This document shows, piece after piece, positions 63,762 through 64,000 of a stretch of DNA of 64,000 nt (positions are counted from its first letter, which is position 1; the number at the start of each line of letters is the position of its first letter). Origin of the DNA: Dictyobacter kobayashii (GTDB taxonomy: Bacteria > Chloroflexota > Ktedonobacteria > Ktedonobacterales > Ktedonobacteraceae); NCBI RefSeq assembly GCF_003967555.1, contig NZ_BIFS01000001.1:4774001-4838000 (forward strand), written 5' to 3'. The notes beneath the pieces are model-generated. The model ran no database searches and was not told the DNA's origin. It saw only the letters and a list, made by a program, of their open reading frames with translations. The position numbers and the translations under genes were made by a program.

Positions 63762-64000
63762 GGTGTTCTATTTCGTAGAACGCGGATAGGTGCATAAGAG
63801 TAACTAAAAGCTTGATAATATACTGTATTTTATTTCCTGTCTTGTGTGTAAGAACATTAATTTATATGTTTGGATGTATTATTCTTGCTCAGTCGGTTGC
63901 TGCCCGCACCAGGAGGTTGCAGGGCTTTTTAAATTTCCTCTTTGGCGCCCGCGCCCACCCACCACACACTCCACACCTGAAAGAATGGACATTGTATTGC
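63762..64000. other. Intergenic end of window
   Basis: No gene, tRNA or strong hairpin seen. It presumably carries the promoter of the pentapeptide-repeat gene. Confidence 0.4.

Overview
The window reads as a bacterial chromosome segment, most likely from Chloroflexota of the Ktedonobacteria type. This is an inference. It rests on a MalT-like LuxR regulator with a Ktedonobacteria-style N-terminus, many intergenic hairpin repeats, an alanine-glyoxylate-type aminotransferase next to serA, and a bacterial Hen1-Pnkp RNA-repair pair. No rRNA, CRISPR array or phage block is visible.

Layout. 1-2.4 kb: two low-complexity, probably exported proteins, tRNA-Thr(CGT) and rdgB. 2.5-7.8 kb: a DnaQ-DinG fusion and a molybdopterin oxidoreductase, followed by an array of hairpin-bearing tandem repeats. 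8.4-13.6 kb: a small hypothetical protein, a PspA-like protein, an intact ISKra4-type element beside tRNA-Gly(CCC), an MFS transporter and a GlsB-type membrane protein. 13.7-16.6 kb: serine biosynthesis (aminotransferase, serA). 17-25.4 kb: pyruvate kinase, rpsP-khpA-rimM, transketolase and a lipid-kinase-like protein. 25.5-33.2 kb: LURP-one-like protein, DoxX, RNase H, a LuxR regulator lacking its ATPase domain, a cytochrome P450 and an APH-like phosphotransferase. 33.3-36.8 kb: deoC with an ALDH16-like tandem aldehyde dehydrogenase. 36.8-39 kb: a DUF4388 protein and a dCache sensor. 39.4-49.1 kb: sigma factor, double zinc-finger protein and TPR-CHAT protease, then Hen1 and Pnkp, all on the + strand. 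49.3-54.1 kb: an IS66 element, an ACT-domain protein, a PAP2 phosphatase, a ClgR-like regulator and ClpP. 54.1-64 kb: GH16-like and GAF proteins, SDR enzymes, membrane proteins, a methyltransferase, a damaged fabG with a tandem duplication, an IS4-type element and a pentapeptide-repeat protein.

Three themes stand out. First, many conserved genes (pyk, rdgB, dinG, pspA, an MFS gene, ALDH16 and others) are split by single-base frameshifts, mostly one base missing from a C or G run. This looks like sequencing error, and the true proteins are described here with the shift repaired. Second, a family of three-hairpin repeats (stem with a GGCTA-like loop, GGGG-TGT-CCCC stem, pyrimidine tract, GC palindrome) sits 3' of several unrelated genes, and an IS4 element has landed inside one copy. 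Third, three insertion sequences have readable ends and target-site duplications; one duplicated the Shine-Dalgarno sequence of its neighbour.

The most interesting functional block is 39.4-49.1 kb, where a sigma factor, a probable zinc-finger anti-sigma factor, a TPR-CHAT protease and the Hen1-Pnkp pair lie in one direction. It could be a stress- or damage-responsive module, but only the Hen1-Pnkp pairing is established knowledge.
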